A stretch of 64,000 nt of DNA from Pelagibacterium limicola (GCF_015694405.1 NZ_JADQDB010000002.1:310001-374000); one strand, 5' to 3'. Counted from the stretch's first letter, positions 9,333-18,498 are shown. Numbers and translations are program-made. The notes: generated by a model not told the origin, from the letters alone.

Positions 9333-10856
9333 CTAGAACTCCTCGATCCGGATCAACTGGGGCTGGCCAACGATGAACCCGTCTCCCGCAACACGCGTCA
9401 ACGCTTCGCGCACTGCGCTCTCGATGGTTTCATGCGTGATAAGGACGACCGTCCGCGTACTTTCGGCATCCACGCCCGGCTCGACGGCCCTGAGATCGGG
9501 GCGCTGGATCACGCTTTCGAGCGAGATGTTGCTTTCACCCATCCGTGTTGCGATGGCGGCCAGCGCACCGGGAACGTCGCGGGCATTGAGGCGGATGTAA
9601 TAGCCCCCTTCGTGCACCCGCATCGGCGCGCGCTCGCACGGTTTGAGTTCTGCTGCGGGCACGCCGAGCGGCGGCACCCAGGTATCTCGAGCCACGTCCA
9701 GAATGTCGCTCAAAACGGATGCTGCGGTAGCGTCGCCCCCCGCGCCCGGCCCGGCCAGGAGCAATTCCTGCACATGGTTGGTCTCGAGCGCCACGGCGTT
9801 CAGCACGCCGTCGACACCGGCGATAGCCGTGGTCTTTCTTACGAGCGTCGGGTGCACGCGCTGTTCTATCCCTTGATCCGATTTGCGCGCCATGCCCAGG
9901 AGCTTGATCTTATAGCCCAGATCGGCTGCGACCCGGATGTCGGCTTGCGTGATCCGGGAAATGCCCTCAACGAACACCTGGTCCGCAGCGATTTCCGTCC
10001 CGAAGCAGAGGCTCGCGAGGATCGCCAGCTTATGTGCGGTATCGTACCCCTCCACATCGAACGTCGGGTCGGTCTCGGCATAGCCCAGCGCCTGTGCATC
10101 CCTGAGGCATTCCTCGAACCCGATTCCCTCGGCGCCCATCCGCGTGAGGATATAATTGCACGTCCCGTTCATGATCCCATAGACGCGCGTAACGGTGGCC
10201 GAGCCGAGCCCCTCGCGAAGGGTCTTGATGACCGGAATACCGCCCGCTACAGCGGCCTCGAAACCGAGTTGGGTGTCGTTCTCCTCGGCAAGTCTCGCGA
10301 GGGCTACGCCGTGCCGCGCAAGCAGAGCCTTGTTGGCCGTGACGACAGGGCAACCGCGCTCCAGCGCCGCCGTCACCGAAGCGAGTGCAGGGCCATCCTC
10401 CCCGCCCATCAGCTCGACGAACAAATCAACCTCTGGCGAACGCGCCAGCGCTACGGGATCGTCGATCCAGTTGATCCCGGAAATGTCGACGCCTCTGTCC
10501 CGCGAGCGCGAGCGCGCACTTACGGCCGAAATCACGATATCCCGACCCAGCTTGCGTGAAATCGCGTTGGCGTCGGAGGCAATAATGCGGATAAGCGCCG
10601 CCCCAACGGTACCAAGCCCTGCGATACCCACACGGAGCGGCTTGGATTCGAGTTCGACCTGCTCGGCATACCGTGCCATTCCCGCGATGATGCGCTGACG
10701 CGTATCAGTGCGCGGCTCGCGCCCATCCCTCAGATCGAAAACGAACTGCGGATCGCCCGCAAGGTCGCGCCCGAAGCGCGTCGGGGTCCAATTATGCGTT
10801 GCAAGGAAAGTCTCGATGGACTGTTTGAACGACTCGATATCACTCATGCTGCACAC
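9333..10856 (-). CDS. hom: Homoserine dehydrogenase with an N-terminal helix-turn-helix-like domain
   Basis: The enzyme reduces aspartate semialdehyde to homoserine on the way to threonine and methionine. From about residue 74 it is a standard homoserine dehydrogenase: dinucleotide motif GIAGLGTVG, substrate motif GIMNGTCNYI, catalytic HKLAIL segment and a C-terminal ACT domain. The first 65 residues are extra. They contain FGRDLAGDPQFVFDLRDGR, which resembles the small XRE-like proteins of rhizobia (pattern FG+xALGDPxFVxDLRxGR). Total length is 507 against the usual 430-440. The frame is continuous and I checked the codons directly. Start choice: GTG at 10856 has AGGA four bases upstream; ATG at 10847 is the alternative. 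An internal ATG at residue 60 would give a normal-length protein. Inverted repeats sit just upstream. Confidence 0.93.
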   Translation of the reverse strand: MCSMSDIESFKQSIETFLATHNWTPTRFGRDLAGDPQFVFDLRDGREPRTDTRQRIIAGMARYAEQVELESKPLRVGIAGLGTVGAALIRIIASDANAISRKLGRDIVISAVSARSRSRDRGVDISGINWIDDPVALARSPEVDLFVELMGGEDGPALASVTAALERGCPVVTANKALLARHGVALARLAEENDTQLGFEAAVAGGIPVIKTLREGLGSATVTRVYGIMNGTCNYILTRMGAEGIGFEECLRDAQALGYAETDPTFDVEGYDTAHKLAILASLCFGTEIAADQVFVEGISRITQADIRVAADLGYKIKLLGMARKSDQGIEQRVHPTLVRKTTAIAGVDGVLNAVALETNHVQELLLAGPGAGGDATAASVLSDILDVARDTWVPPLGVPAAELKPCERAPMRVHEGGYYIRLNARDVPGALAAIATRMGESNISLESVIQRPDLRAVEPGVDAESTRTVVLITHETIESAVREALTRVAGDGFIVGQPQLIRIEEF

Positions 10857-10859
10857 AAA

Positions 10860-10908
10860 TTCCTATTGCGTGCAGGAGATCAATAGGAAAAATCCTATTC
10901 GGTCAAGG
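10860..10908 (-). promoter_or_regulatory. Triple AATAGGA repeat and TTGACC box upstream of hom
   Basis: TTCCTATTG (10860-10868) and CAATAGGAA (10881-10889) form a perfect 9-bp inverted repeat with a 12-base spacer. A third half-site, TCCTATT (10893-10899), pairs equally with the middle one across four bases. The element nearest hom contains the Shine-Dalgarno AGGA. On the minus strand TTGACC (10908-10903) could be a -35 box with TTGATC or TATTGA as a poor -10. The repeats could be a protein operator, or RNA segments forming two mutually exclusive hairpins, one of which hides the ribosome binding site. Confidence 0.55.
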
Positions 10909-11044
10909 GCGAGAATGGGAGCAGTTGCTCACAGGTGCAGTCCCGGGAGCCAGAGCGATTTCACACCATGCTCCGGCATCCGGCCGATTTCATGCCGACA
11001 CCCGGAAATGGGTCCCGGGTGCCATCCAAGTATGGGAGAAAATC

Positions 11045-12259
11045 CTACGCCTTCTGCAGTTTCACGACGTTCCCGCCGCTAGCCGAGCCGCCAAGGAACT
11101 TTTTTATCGCCCTTGCCGCCTGCCGGATGCGTTGGTCGTTCTCGACGAAGGCAAGGCGGACATACTGGTCGCCATATTCGCCAAAGCCCACACCGGGCGC
11201 CACGGCGACCCCGGTCTCCCTGATCAGCAGCTTGGCGAATTCGAGCGATCCCAGATCGGCGAATTGGTCGGGAATCGGCGCCCATGCGAACATCGTCGCG
11301 GCGGGAACCGGGATGTTCCACCCTGCCCGGCCAAAGCTCTCGACCATGACGTCGCGCCGTTGCTTATAAACCTTGCGCATCTCCTCGATGCAGGAATCAT
11401 CACCATTGAGCGCTGCGGCGGCGGCCACCTGGATCGGCGTGAAGGCTCCATAATCGAGATAGGATTTGACGCGCGCCAAAGCCGCAATCAGGCGCTCATT
11501 TCCCACCGCAAATCCCATGCGCCACCCGGGCATCGAGAAGGTTTTGGACATCGAGGTGAACTCCACGGCAACATCCATTGCCCCGGGAATTTCAAAGATC
11601 GAATGCGGCGGCTCTCCCTCAAAATAGACTTCGGCGTAGGCAAGGTCGGAAAGTATGAAAATGCCGTGCGTTCGACAGTAGTCCACGACTTCCTTGTAGA
11701 AATCGAGCCCTGCGACATACGCGGTCGGGTTCGCGGGATAGTTGAGGATCAAGGCAATCGGCTTGGGGATCGAATGACGCACCGCCCTGTCGAGCGAGCG
11801 CAAAAAGTCCTCGTTGGGATCGGCCGGCATCGAACGGACAACCCCTCCCGACATGATGAAACCGAACGAATGGATCGGATAGGTCGGGTTTGGCACCAGG
11901 ACGACATCGCCCGGCGCAGTAATGGCCTGTGCCATATTGGCAAAGCCTTCCTTGGAGCCGAGCGTCGCTACCACCTGCGTATTCGGGTCGAGCTTTACCC
12001 CGAACCGGCGGCCGTAATAGGACGCCTGCGCCTTGCGCAGCCCCGGAATGCCGCGCGACGACGAATAGCGATGCGTACGGGGATCCTTGACCGTCTCCTT
12101 GAGTTTTTCGACGATGTGCTGGGGAGTCGGCAGGTCGGGATTGCCCATGCCGAGGTCGATGATATCGATCCCGTCCGCGCGGGCCTTGGCCTTGATCGGA
12201 TTGATATGCTCGAAAACGTAAGGCGGCAGGCGGCGGATGCGATGGAATTCTTCGCTCAT
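11045..12259 (-). CDS. alaC: AlaC-type PLP-dependent aminotransferase
   Basis: This 404-residue fold-type I aminotransferase closely follows E. coli AlaC (alanine-synthesising transaminase) and is often labelled LL-diaminopimelate aminotransferase in rhizobia. The PLP lysine is Lys239 in SMSKTFSMPGWRMGF; DLAY (205-208) holds the Asp that pairs with the pyridine nitrogen and its Tyr partner; SRGIPGLR (68-75) and the late arginine in YVRLAF contribute to substrate binding. The ATG at 12259 was chosen for its GAGGAACC ribosome binding site five bases upstream; the frame is open 19 codons further. It lies upstream of hom and downstream of argC on the same strand. Physiological substrate (pyruvate/glutamate or aspartate family) is inferred only. 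Confidence 0.9.
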   Translation of the reverse strand: MSEEFHRIRRLPPYVFEHINPIKAKARADGIDIIDLGMGNPDLPTPQHIVEKLKETVKDPRTHRYSSSRGIPGLRKAQASYYGRRFGVKLDPNTQVVATLGSKEGFANMAQAITAPGDVVLVPNPTYPIHSFGFIMSGGVVRSMPADPNEDFLRSLDRAVRHSIPKPIALILNYPANPTAYVAGLDFYKEVVDYCRTHGIFILSDLAYAEVYFEGEPPHSIFEIPGAMDVAVEFTSMSKTFSMPGWRMGFAVGNERLIAALARVKSYLDYGAFTPIQVAAAAALNGDDSCIEEMRKVYKQRRDVMVESFGRAGWNIPVPAATMFAWAPIPDQFADLGSLEFAKLLIRETGVAVAPGVGFGEYGDQYVRLAFVENDQRIRQAARAIKKFLGGSASGGNVVKLQKA

Positions 12260-12340
12260 TGGTTCCTCGATGGGGCGCGCTTGTGGCCCCGTATTGTCCC
12301 GGCTTTGCGGCGGCACTCAGGCCCAGCCGACGCTCGGGAT

Positions 12341-12369
12341 ATTATCTCAACATCATGATGTTCAAAGTG
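12341..12369 (-). promoter_or_regulatory. Candidate alaC promoter with a 14-bp palindrome
   Basis: Upstream of alaC the minus strand reads TTGAAC, then 15 bases, then TAATAT, a plausible though slightly short-spaced promoter. The spacer contains the perfect palindrome AACATCATGATGTT (12349-12362), well placed for a repressor. The regulator is unknown. Confidence 0.4.
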
Positions 12370-12434
12370 TGAACGGGGTTGCCTGGCAGGCCGGGCCACC
12401 GCCCGTGGTCTTTACCGGCCCTGCCTCTCCTTCC

Positions 12435-13487
12435 CTATGGGAAGAGCGGCAGAGCCTCGATAGCGGTTGCCTCGGCAAAACCGAACGCCACGTTGAAATT
12501 CTGGATCGCCTGTCCGGCGCTCCCTTTGACCAGGTTGTCGAGAACCGCAATCACAATGGCACGCCCTGCGATCCGGTCGTCAAAGACACCGATGACACAG
12601 AAATTCGATCCGCGAACGTGCCCCGTTGCGGGCAATTCGCCCTTCTCGGCGACCCGCACGAAGGGCTCACCGGCATAGGCCTGCTGCAGTACCCCGCGCA
12701 GGTCGTCAGCGTTGGTGGCATTGCCCAGCTTGACGTGAGCTGTCACCAGCTCGCCCCGGCTCATCGGGATAAGGTGCGGGGTGAAGTTGACCACCACATC
12801 CGATCCGCAGGCCCGCGACAATTCCTGCTCGATCTCGGGAGCGTGGCGATGCACGCCCACCGAATAAGGCGACACGCTCTCGCCCGCCTCCGCCATGAGG
12901 GTATTCTGCTTGGGCGCGCGTCCGGCACCCGAAACCCCGGATTTGGCATCAATGATGAGATCGTCGCTCGAAATCGCCCCGGTCCGGATAAGCGGCAGCA
13001 GCGCCAGGAGCGCCGCCGTCGGGTAGCACCCCGGGCAGGCAACGATCCTTGCTTTCCGGATCGCGTCGCGATTGTGCTCGGTCAGCCCATATGCGGCCAT
13101 TTCCTGCATTTCCGGCGCGATATGCTGGGCGCCGTAGGTGGCGGCATACGCTTGCGGGTTGCGGAACCGAAAGTCGGCACCCATATCGATCACACGGATG
13201 CCGGGATTGGCTTGCACGATATCGGTAACCAGCTTCTGGCTGGTCCCGTGCGGCAGACCACAGAAGACGACATCGGCTTTGGAAAAATCGACATCCTCAT
13301 TGGCAACCAGGTCCGGCAATCCCGCATGAGCGAGGTGAGGATAGACCGAGGACATAGGCTTTCCCGCGTGGGTATTGGCGGTAAGCGCCACGAATTCAAG
13401 GCCCGGATGGCGCACGCCAATGCGCAGCAGGTCGGCCCCGGTATAACCGGAAGCGCCCAAAAGTGCGGCTTTGACTGGCGGTTGCAT
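12435..13487 (-). CDS. argC: N-acetyl-gamma-glutamyl-phosphate reductase
   Basis: The 350-residue protein catalyses the NADPH-dependent third step of arginine biosynthesis. The N-terminal dinucleotide motif GASGYTG is at 11-17, and the catalytic cysteine is Cys154 in CPGCYPT. Further conserved pieces are FCGLPHG (about 75-81), DMGADFR and a late HVRGSNFC segment. This is the long (type 1) ArgC. The ATG at 13487 has GAGGG about ten bases upstream; a TTG five codons earlier is in frame but less likely. Divergent from the glycosyltransferase gene, 175 bases upstream of alaC. The usual ribosomal neighbours rplM and rpsI of rhizobial argC loci are not here. Confidence 0.94.
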   Translation of the reverse strand: MQPPVKAALLGASGYTGADLLRIGVRHPGLEFVALTANTHAGKPMSSVYPHLAHAGLPDLVANEDVDFSKADVVFCGLPHGTSQKLVTDIVQANPGIRVIDMGADFRFRNPQAYAATYGAQHIAPEMQEMAAYGLTEHNRDAIRKARIVACPGCYPTAALLALLPLIRTGAISSDDLIIDAKSGVSGAGRAPKQNTLMAEAGESVSPYSVGVHRHAPEIEQELSRACGSDVVVNFTPHLIPMSRGELVTAHVKLGNATNADDLRGVLQQAYAGEPFVRVAEKGELPATGHVRGSNFCVIGVFDDRIAGRAIVIAVLDNLVKGSAGQAIQNFNVAFGFAEATAIEALPLFP

Positions 13488-13630
13488 CTTGCTTGCCCTC
13501 AATACGGGATTGTGTAAATGAAGCTGTTGCGAGGGGCCGTATTACTGCCGTGCCGGCACAATGTAAATGGCCCAAAGCGCCGGGGAGGCAGAGCAATCCG
13601 TCCCTATTCGTGGGTGAGTGTGGGGTGTAG

Positions 13631-14914
13631 ATGAGACGCATTGCGATGGCCACAATCGGCACGCAGGGCGACGTTCAGCCCTATCTCGCGCTTGCGGTGG
13701 CCATGAAGGCGCGCGGCTATTCGGTCGTGCTGGGATCGAGCGACGATTTCGAATCCCTGATCACCAGTTATGGAATCGAGTTCCACAGCCTGGGGTCCTC
13801 CATTCAGGACTTCGTCACCCAATCCCAGTTCGACCAGGCGATGAGCAAGAACTTTCTCGCCAACGCCCCCGCCCTGCTCCGGCAGGGCCAGAAGATCGTC
13901 GATCGCGCCGCGCGTGCCGCTTGGGACATGTGCCAGGGTGCCGACGTAATCCTCTTCCATATGAACACCAGCTTTGCTGTCGATATTGCCGAGGCGCTCG
14001 ATGTGCCTGCAATCGTCGTTGCGCTGCAACCGCTCAACGCGACGAGCGAGTTCCCGCTCTGCGTCCATTATACGCCGACCTTCGGGCGCGCGATCAACAA
14101 GCTGACCTATACGACCATGACCGTGCAGCAGATTTACTACAATCTGCCGCGCAACAAGCTTCGCCGCGAATTGATGAATCTCGAGCCGCGCAAGAAGGGC
14201 GGTTTTTTCAAGGATACCGACGGGCGTCCGCTCTGGGTGCTTAACGCCTTTTCCGAACTTGTTTCGCCAAGGCCAAGCGATTGGCCCGACACGTCGATCG
14301 TCACGGGCTACTGGCTGCTGCCCGACCGCTCCGGCTGGGAGCCGGACGAAAAGTTCAAGGCCTACCTCGCAGCCGGTCGCAAGCCGATCTATGTGGGCTT
14401 CGGCTCGATGCCGTTTGGCGCCGACCGCAACACGGAAATACTTCGTGAAGCGATGCGCCTCTGGGACGGGCGCGTCGTCGTCGCCCGCGGTTGGGGCGGA
14501 ATCAACCACCGCGAGGATTTCCCCGACAGCGTCTACGTGATCGAGCGTGCACCGCACGACCAGCTCTTCAAGCACGTTCGCGGCGTCGTCCATCACGGCG
14601 GCGCAGGCACGACGGCCGCTGGCCTGCATCTGGGCCTGCCGACTTTTGTCGTGCCGCAAACCGTGGATCAGCCGTATTGGGGACGCCGCGTCTACGAGTT
14701 GGGCTGTGGCCCGAAGCCGGTCCGCCGCCGCAAACTGACCGGAGCATTGCTCGCGGAGGCCCTGGGCGAACTTGAATCCAACGTGGGATATGCACGTAAC
14801 GCGGAGGCCGTGGGAGAGAAACTGCGCGCAGAGGACGGAACCGGCAACGCCATCAGCGTCATTGAGCGCGTCATGTCCAACTACCAGCAGCGGCGGGCGG
14901 GCGTCACCGCCTGA
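13631..14914 (+). CDS. GT1/GT28-like glycosyltransferase
   Basis: A 427-residue GT-B glycosyltransferase of the YjiC/sterol-glucosyltransferase type. The N-terminus (IGTQGDVQPYLALAVAM) is the acceptor-side motif of the GT28 N-terminal domain. The donor-side signature VHHGGAGTTAAGLHLGLP begins near residue 318, followed by VPQTVDQPYWGRRV, where the Asp-Gln pair contacts the sugar of a UDP-sugar donor. No membrane segment is evident. Such enzymes glycosylate lipids, carotenoids or small hydrophobic molecules; the acceptor cannot be told. It stands alone between divergent argC and the etf operon. GGGGTGTAG before the ATG is a usable ribosome binding site. Confidence 0.85.
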   Translation: MRRIAMATIGTQGDVQPYLALAVAMKARGYSVVLGSSDDFESLITSYGIEFHSLGSSIQDFVTQSQFDQAMSKNFLANAPALLRQGQKIVDRAARAAWDMCQGADVILFHMNTSFAVDIAEALDVPAIVVALQPLNATSEFPLCVHYTPTFGRAINKLTYTTMTVQQIYYNLPRNKLRRELMNLEPRKKGGFFKDTDGRPLWVLNAFSELVSPRPSDWPDTSIVTGYWLLPDRSGWEPDEKFKAYLAAGRKPIYVGFGSMPFGADRNTEILREAMRLWDGRVVVARGWGGINHREDFPDSVYVIERAPHDQLFKHVRGVVHHGGAGTTAAGLHLGLPTFVVPQTVDQPYWGRRVYELGCGPKPVRRRKLTGALLAEALGELESNVGYARNAEAVGEKLRAEDGTGNAISVIERVMSNYQQRRAGVTA

Positions 14915-15012
14915 CATCCTGCGGCCAACCGCCCGTTTTCAATGTCGGCCCGAACGTATAAAGCTCACCCACGCCTCACCTCGAGGCCGTGAACGTCTGT
15001 CTGGAGAACGCC

Positions 15013-15762
15013 GTGAAGATACTCGTACCGGTCAAGCGCGTGCTCGATGCCAACGTTGCCGTCAGGGTCAAGCCTGACGGCACGGGTGTCGATCTCACCA
15101 ATCTCAGGATGTCCATGAACCCCTTCGACGAAATCGCCGTCGAAGAGGCCGCGCGGCTGAAGGAAGCGGGGATAGTGCAGACTGTCACTGCCGTCTCCAT
15201 TGGCCCGGCTCAGGCAACCGACACCTTGCGCGCGGCGCTCGCAATGGGGGCCGACGATGCCATTCTGGTCAAGGCCGACGGCCCGGTCGAACCGCTCGCC
15301 GTCGCCAAGATTCTGAAAGCGCTCGTTGAAACGCATCAGCCTGACCTCGTCATCATGGGCAAGCAGGCCATTGACGGCGATTCCGGACAGGTTGCCCAGA
15401 TGCTCTCGGCCCTGCTCGGCTGGCCACAAGCGACGTTCGCCTCAAAGGTCGAGATGAACGGCAGCATCGTCCGGGTCACGCGGGAGGTCGATGGCGGCCT
15501 TGAAACCATCGAGATGGATCTCCCTGCGGTGATCTCAACCGATCTGCGCCTCAACAATCCCCGCCGCGCATCGCTCCCAAGCGTTATGCAGGCCAAGAAA
15601 AAGCCCCTCGAGGAGATCGACGCCGCAAGCCTCGGCGTCGCGCTGGAGCCGACCCTCAGGATCGCCTCGACCCTGCCTCCGCCGGGCCGCAAGCCGGGAT
15701 CCAGGGTGGAATCGGTTTCAGAACTGATCGATAAACTCAAAAACGAGGCGCGCGTAATATGA
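15013..15762 (+). CDS. etfB: Electron transfer flavoprotein beta subunit
   Basis: This 249-residue subunit binds AMP and, with EtfA, carries electrons from acyl-CoA and related dehydrogenases to ETF-ubiquinone oxidoreductase. The family opening KILVPVKRV and the [12 protein letters not shown] segment are clear, as are [12 protein letters not shown] and the MGADDAILV region. The GTG at 15013 was chosen because GGAG lies six bases upstream and the family starts there; another in-frame GTG is at 14989. It overlaps etfA by four bases (ATGA). In many alphaproteobacteria a 3-hydroxybutyryl-CoA dehydrogenase follows etfBA; that gene is absent here. Confidence 0.95.
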   Translation: MKILVPVKRVLDANVAVRVKPDGTGVDLTNLRMSMNPFDEIAVEEAARLKEAGIVQTVTAVSIGPAQATDTLRAALAMGADDAILVKADGPVEPLAVAKILKALVETHQPDLVIMGKQAIDGDSGQVAQMLSALLGWPQATFASKVEMNGSIVRVTREVDGGLETIEMDLPAVISTDLRLNNPRRASLPSVMQAKKKPLEEIDAASLGVALEPTLRIASTLPPPGRKPGSRVESVSELIDKLKNEARVI

Positions 15763-16688
15763 CGACGCTTATTCTCGCAGAGCACGACAACGCTGCCCTT
15801 CTCGGCGCCACCGCCCGTGCGGTTTTGGCTGCCTTGGAAATCGGCGCGCCGATCCACGTCCTCGTTGCAGGACACAATGCCACCGGCATTGCCCAGAGTG
15901 CAGCAAAGCTCGAGGGCGTCGAAAAGGTGCTGCTCATCGATCACGAAAGCCTCGCGCATGGCGCGCCCGAACCGGTGTCCGAGGCCGTCGTAGCTGTGGC
16001 TGCGGCCTACAGTCATCTCGGTGCGCCCGCGACGACGTACGGTAAGTCTATCATGCCGCGCGTCGCGGCCCTCCTCGGCGTGATGCAGGTTTCCGAAATC
16101 ACCAAGGTGCTCTCTGCGCACAGCTTCGAGCGCCCCGTCTATGCCGGAGCCGCCATCGAAACCGTTGAGGCAACGGCGGACAAGATCGTCTTCACGGTCC
16201 GCGCCTCGGCCTTCGATGCGGTTGGCGAAGGCGGATCAGCTCCGGTCGAAACGGTCGAATTCACCCCGACGATGCGCACATCGCGTTTTGTCGGACGCGA
16301 AAGCGCCGGCGGCGGGGGACCAGATCTCGCGAGCGCCAAGATCGTCGTATCCGGCGGCCGTGCGCTCGGCTCGGCCGAGCAGTTCAACGCGATCATTCAG
16401 CCATTGGCCGAAAAACTTGGCGCCGCCATCGGCGCATCCCGCGCCGCCGTCGATGCCGGGTACGCCCCCAATGACTGGCAGGTGGGCCAGACCGGCAAGG
16501 TCGTCGCCCCCGATCTCTATATCGCCGTGGGCATTTCCGGCGCGATCCAGCACCTAGCGGGCATGAAGAACTCCAAGGTCATCGTCGCTATCGACAAGGA
16601 CCCAGACGCCCCGATCTTCGCCGTCGCCGATTATGGCCTTGTCGCCGACATCTTCGAGGCGGTTCCGGAACTCACCAAGGCGCTTTAA
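15759..16688 (+). CDS. etfA: Electron transfer flavoprotein alpha subunit
   Basis: This 309-residue subunit holds the FAD of the ETF heterodimer. The C-terminal FAD domain is complete: [12 protein letters not shown] near 205, then [20 protein letters not shown], the [20 protein letters not shown] region, and [12 protein letters not shown] near the end, the usual residues contacting flavin. Overlap with etfB by four bases indicates translational coupling. It converges on psuK with a four-base gap, leaving no room for a dedicated terminator between the two genes. Confidence 0.96.
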   Translation: MTTLILAEHDNAALLGATARAVLAALEIGAPIHVLVAGHNATGIAQSAAKLEGVEKVLLIDHESLAHGAPEPVSEAVVAVAAAYSHLGAPATTYGKSIMPRVAALLGVMQVSEITKVLSAHSFERPVYAGAAIETVEATADKIVFTVRASAFDAVGEGGSAPVETVEFTPTMRTSRFVGRESAGGGGPDLASAKIVVSGGRALGSAEQFNAIIQPLAEKLGAAIGASRAAVDAGYAPNDWQVGQTGKVVAPDLYIAVGISGAIQHLAGMKNSKVIVAIDKDPDAPIFAVADYGLVADIFEAVPELTKAL

Positions 16689-16692
16689 TGAA

Positions 16693-17574
16693 TTACGGCT
16701 GGGCGCCGATCCGCGTTATGGCATCGGCGCCGGCCTCCGCTGCCTGCTCCAGACAGGCGAGCGGTCCCTCGCCCCGAAGGTGGGCAGCAAGAAAACCGCC
16801 TGCAAAGGCATCGCCTGCTCCAGTGGTGTCGACCACCTCGGCTTTCCGTCCGGGCACCGAGATGATTTCGTTCCCACCGCCTCCAAGCATCGCCCCCAGC
16901 GCACCGCGCTTGAGTACGACTGTCTTGTAGTAGCCCTCAAGGGCCTCGATCTGCAGGTAGGGCGAATCCACTTCGGCGAGCAGCGCCGCTTCCTCAGCAT
17001 TCGGAAAGAAGAAATCCGCCCCGGCCGTCCATGCGAGAAAATTCGCTACACCGACCTCCGCGAGAAAAGCGGTGGAGGCCGGATCGATACTGACGGCTAT
17101 CCCTGAGGCGTGCGCCGCCGCGATCAACGCCAGCACTGCCGCCCGAGGGCCTGGCTCGAAGAGTGAATATCCCGAGACGTGCAGCAGACTGACGTTCTCG
17201 AGCAGCGATTGGGGGAGATCGGCCGATGAAAGCGCCGTATTGGCCCCTCTGTCGGTGAGAAAGCTTCGCTCACCGTCACTATCGACGAGGCAAACCAGCG
17301 TGCCGGTTGGCAGATCGGGATCGCCTGCCAGCGCTGTCATCACGCCCCGCGCCCCGAAATAGCCTTCGAGCCCCGGAAGATCGCCTGCGCCGACCCGCGC
17401 GACAAAGAGCACATCCGCGCCCTTGGCAGCCAGCCACACCGCCTGGTTTGCTCCTGAACCGCCCGGCACCTGCCGGATCACGGCGCGAACGTCGCTTCCC
17501 CGCACGATTGGGCCGTCCGGCACGACGGAAATATCCGTCATAACGTCGCCAATGACGAGAACGCGCCCGCTCAT
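16693..17574 (-). CDS. psuK: PfkB-family kinase, probable pseudouridine kinase
   Basis: A 293-residue ribokinase-family sugar kinase. PfkB signature 2, DTTGAGDAFAGGF, with its catalytic Asp is near residue 245, and the N-terminal GGSGANQAVWLA matches signature 1. Sequence alone supports only a ribokinase-like kinase. The assignment to pseudouridine comes from position: its ATG directly follows the psuG stop (TGA then ATG), and PsuK plus PsuG form the known two-step pathway pseudouridine to pseudouridine-5'-phosphate to uracil and ribose-5-phosphate. Confidence 0.85.
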   Translation of the reverse strand: MSGRVLVIGDVMTDISVVPDGPIVRGSDVRAVIRQVPGGSGANQAVWLAAKGADVLFVARVGAGDLPGLEGYFGARGVMTALAGDPDLPTGTLVCLVDSDGERSFLTDRGANTALSSADLPQSLLENVSLLHVSGYSLFEPGPRAAVLALIAAAHASGIAVSIDPASTAFLAEVGVANFLAWTAGADFFFPNAEEAALLAEVDSPYLQIEALEGYYKTVVLKRGALGAMLGGGGNEIISVPGRKAEVVDTTGAGDAFAGGFLAAHLRGEGPLACLEQAAEAGADAITRIGAQP

Positions 17575-18498
17575 TCAGTTCCGGGCCGATAGCGCCACGG
17601 CGATCCGAGCCGCCACCATCGCGTTATGCTTGACCAGCGCGATATTGGCCTCGAGGCTCCTGCCCCCGGTCAGCTCGAACAGCCGGTTGAGGAGATAAGG
17701 CGTCAAATCCTTGCGCGTTACCCCGTTATCCTCGGCATCGGCGACCGCTGCGGCGATACTTGCCTCGATCTCGGCGCCGTCGATGGCATCTTTCTCGGGA
17801 ATGGGAACCGCGATCAGCAAGCCTCCCGGCATCCCGAGCTCACGTTGCGCGGCGATGACTTCTGCTACCTCCCCGGGCGTATCGAGGCGATAATCGACCC
17901 CGTATGCGCTCGTGCGGGCAAAAAAGGCCGGAAACACATCGGTCCCATAGCCGATCACCGGAACGCCGTTGGTTTCCAGCACTTCGAGCGTCTTGGGGAT
18001 ATCGAGGATGGACTTCGCACCCGCGCAGACAACCGCGACTGGAGTCTGGGAAAGCTCGCGCAGATCGGCGGAGATGTCGAACGTGGTTTCGGCCCCGCGA
18101 TGGACACCCCCGATCCCTCCGGTGGCAAACACCCTGATTCCCACCAAATCGGCGATCTGCATTGTCGTGGCGACCGTCGTTCCGGCCGTCTTGCCCGAAA
18201 CGAGCAGCGCAGCGAGATCGCGCCGGGATGCCTTGGCCGCTTCCCTGCCCGTCCGTGCCAGCGTTTCCAGCACCTCGCCGCCCAGCCCGACGCGTAGCTT
18301 GCCACCGAGCACGGCAATGGTGGCGGGAATCGCGCCGTTCTCGCGCACGACATCCTCCACCGCCATCGCCATTTCGAGATTCTGGGGATAGGGCATGCCG
18401 TGGGTGATGATCGTCGATTCAAGGGCGACGATGGGCCTGTGCTCGGCCAGCGCCGCCCCGATTTCCTCGCTGATGGCGAGGTGGGCATGGATACTCAT
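17575..18498 (-). CDS. psuG: Pseudouridine-5'-phosphate glycosidase
   Basis: This 307-residue enzyme cleaves the C-C glycosidic bond of pseudouridine-5'-phosphate. Conserved stretches include ALESTIITHGMPYP near residue 27-40, the LAALLVSGKTAGTTVATTM region with the catalytic lysine, ATGGIGGVHRGAE near 145 and the VVCAGAKSILDIPKTLE region. Length is typical of PsuG. The ribosome binding site AGAGGTG lies six bases before the ATG. It is directly followed by psuK. An FAH-family gene ends 86 bases upstream on the same strand and might be in the same transcript. Confidence 0.93.
   Translation of the reverse strand: MSIHAHLAISEEIGAALAEHRPIVALESTIITHGMPYPQNLEMAMAVEDVVRENGAIPATIAVLGGKLRVGLGGEVLETLARTGREAAKASRRDLAALLVSGKTAGTTVATTMQIADLVGIRVFATGGIGGVHRGAETTFDISADLRELSQTPVAVVCAGAKSILDIPKTLEVLETNGVPVIGYGTDVFPAFFARTSAYGVDYRLDTPGEVAEVIAAQRELGMPGGLLIAVPIPEKDAIDGAEIEASIAAAVADAEDNGVTRKDLTPYLLNRLFELTGGRSLEANIALVKHNAMVAARIAVALSARN

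Noticed and set aside
10925-12358. 477-codon plus-strand frame
   Set aside because: Antisense to alaC, which has the PLP lysine and full family sequence. High GC produces such long mirror frames.
12237-13517. 426-codon plus-strand frame
   Set aside because: Antisense to argC; no domain.
13604-14917. 437-codon minus-strand frame
   Set aside because: Antisense to the glycosyltransferase with its HHGGAGTT signature.
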